This document shows positions 6,808-7,296 of a stretch of DNA of 7,296 nt, one piece after another; positions within the stretch are counted from its first letter, which is position 1; every line of letters starts with the position of its first letter. The translations under genes were made by a program, and so were the position numbers. The stretch is from Boseongicola sp. SB0675_bin_26 (GTDB taxonomy: Bacteria; Pseudomonadota; Alphaproteobacteria; Rhodobacterales; Rhodobacteraceae), in the NCBI GenBank assembly GCA_009843725.1, contig VYCX01000229.1, forward strand, positions 1-7,296. The letters are read 5' to 3'. The notes below the pieces were generated by a model, which did no database searches, was not told the origin of the DNA, and saw only the letters and a list, made by a program, of their open reading frames with translations.

Positions 6808-7296
6808 GACAGCTTCCTCGACTCCATGAACTGGGAAAGCCGGAACGGAAGGCCGCATCTTTACAGCAGGAAGGCCCGAATCGTGACTTCGCACGGCCCG
6901 TTCGCTCGCGATGGAGAGGACCTTCGCTGCCTTCGACGAAGGCAAGAGAAACAACGAGGACCGGTTGAAGCCCTGACGGCCGGGAGCGAGAGACAGGCCG
7001 CCGTCCTGTGCATGCTGGGCGCCGGACGGCTGCCGGTGTCGGCCGTGCGAACCCTGCGTGCCTTGGAAGCCCATGGAAAGAGGACGGGCATTTGCACCGT
7101 GGGAACCAACGCGCTGCACGCCTACGAGACCATGTCAGGCGTCGCGTTCAACTTCTCGTCCGCGACAACAGGCCACGTCGGCTCCATGGTCGACGACCCG
7201 AACAGGCTGAAACCGCTCACTCATCGACGAGGGCGACTGAACCGGGCTAGCCCGGATATCTCACCAATTTTGGCTGGCATGGGATCGCTCTCCGCG
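6808..7296 (+). pseudogene. Nucleotidyltransferase-fold protein (GSU2403/PF12281-like), partial and probably degenerate
   Basis: One frame is open from 6667 to the right edge (210 codons, no stop). From about 6808 it reads like the N-terminal half of this family: SFLDSMNWESRNGRPHLYSR (the GR-x-YLY block), a charged helix, then a helix LGAGRLPVSAVRTLRALEAHG, then the hallmark strand-loop TVGTNALHAYETMSGVAF (about 7096-7149). The strand that should follow, normally a T-x-D-x-D-L-L pattern, reads T-T-G-H-V-G-S-M-V-D-D (7165-7197): both expected Asp positions are replaced, His at 7174 and Gly at 7180. No good start exists in frame; the only ATG before the family-like part is none, and ATG 6826 falls inside it, while ATG 6743 is in another frame. 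Family members are poorly characterised, some associated with toxin-antitoxin-like NTases. It could be an inactive but expressed relative; decay seems likelier. Confidence 0.45.

Noticed and set aside
6610..7119. A 169-codon minus-strand frame over the nucleotidyltransferase-like region
   Set aside because: The plus-strand frame carries the family hallmarks; the minus translation shows no domain and looks like a shadow.

Overview
The window looks like chromosomal DNA from an alphaproteobacterium, probably Rhodospirillales-like or a relative. It is GC-rich with strong G/C third-position bias. Its gene order (bolA divergent from a J-domain gene, then cobS and cobT) is the arrangement I know from alphaproteobacterial genomes, and the proteins resemble their alphaproteobacterial families closely. 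This is recognition from memory, not a database search.

Layout. Bases 1-69 (minus strand) hold the first 23 codons of a BolA-family gene, cut by the window edge. On the plus strand follow a short J-domain protein with a Cys/His cluster (136-768), cobS, the MoxR-type AAA+ ATPase of aerobic cobaltochelatase (948-1934), and cobT, its acidic-linker/VWA partner (2082-3992). A 171-base gap then leads to an M24B Xaa-Pro aminopeptidase (4164-5948), and 44 bases later a small DUF427 protein (5993-6340). Bases 6341-6807 hold no gene I can support. From about 6808 to the right edge, one frame reads like the N-terminal and central part of a GSU2403/PF12281-type nucleotidyltransferase-fold protein. Its start is poorly defined and its expected Asp-x-Asp is replaced, so it is probably a decaying gene.

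How the genes fit together. CobS and CobT form the ATPase/VWA motor that, with the large subunit CobN (not in this window), inserts cobalt into hydrogenobyrinate a,c-diamide on the aerobic B12 route. The J-protein could bring an Hsp70 to this complex, but that is inference from position only. The aminopeptidase and DUF427 genes look like independent housekeeping genes. The cobS and cobT leaders contain several inverted repeats, one of which overlaps the best Shine-Dalgarno site for cobT.

I do not see a clear undescribed system. The items most worth a second look are the degenerate nucleotidyltransferase region at the right end, the cobS-cobT intercistronic leader (hairpin over the ribosome-binding site, 16-base palindrome, weak B12-box-like string), and the uncharacterised J-protein linked to cobST.
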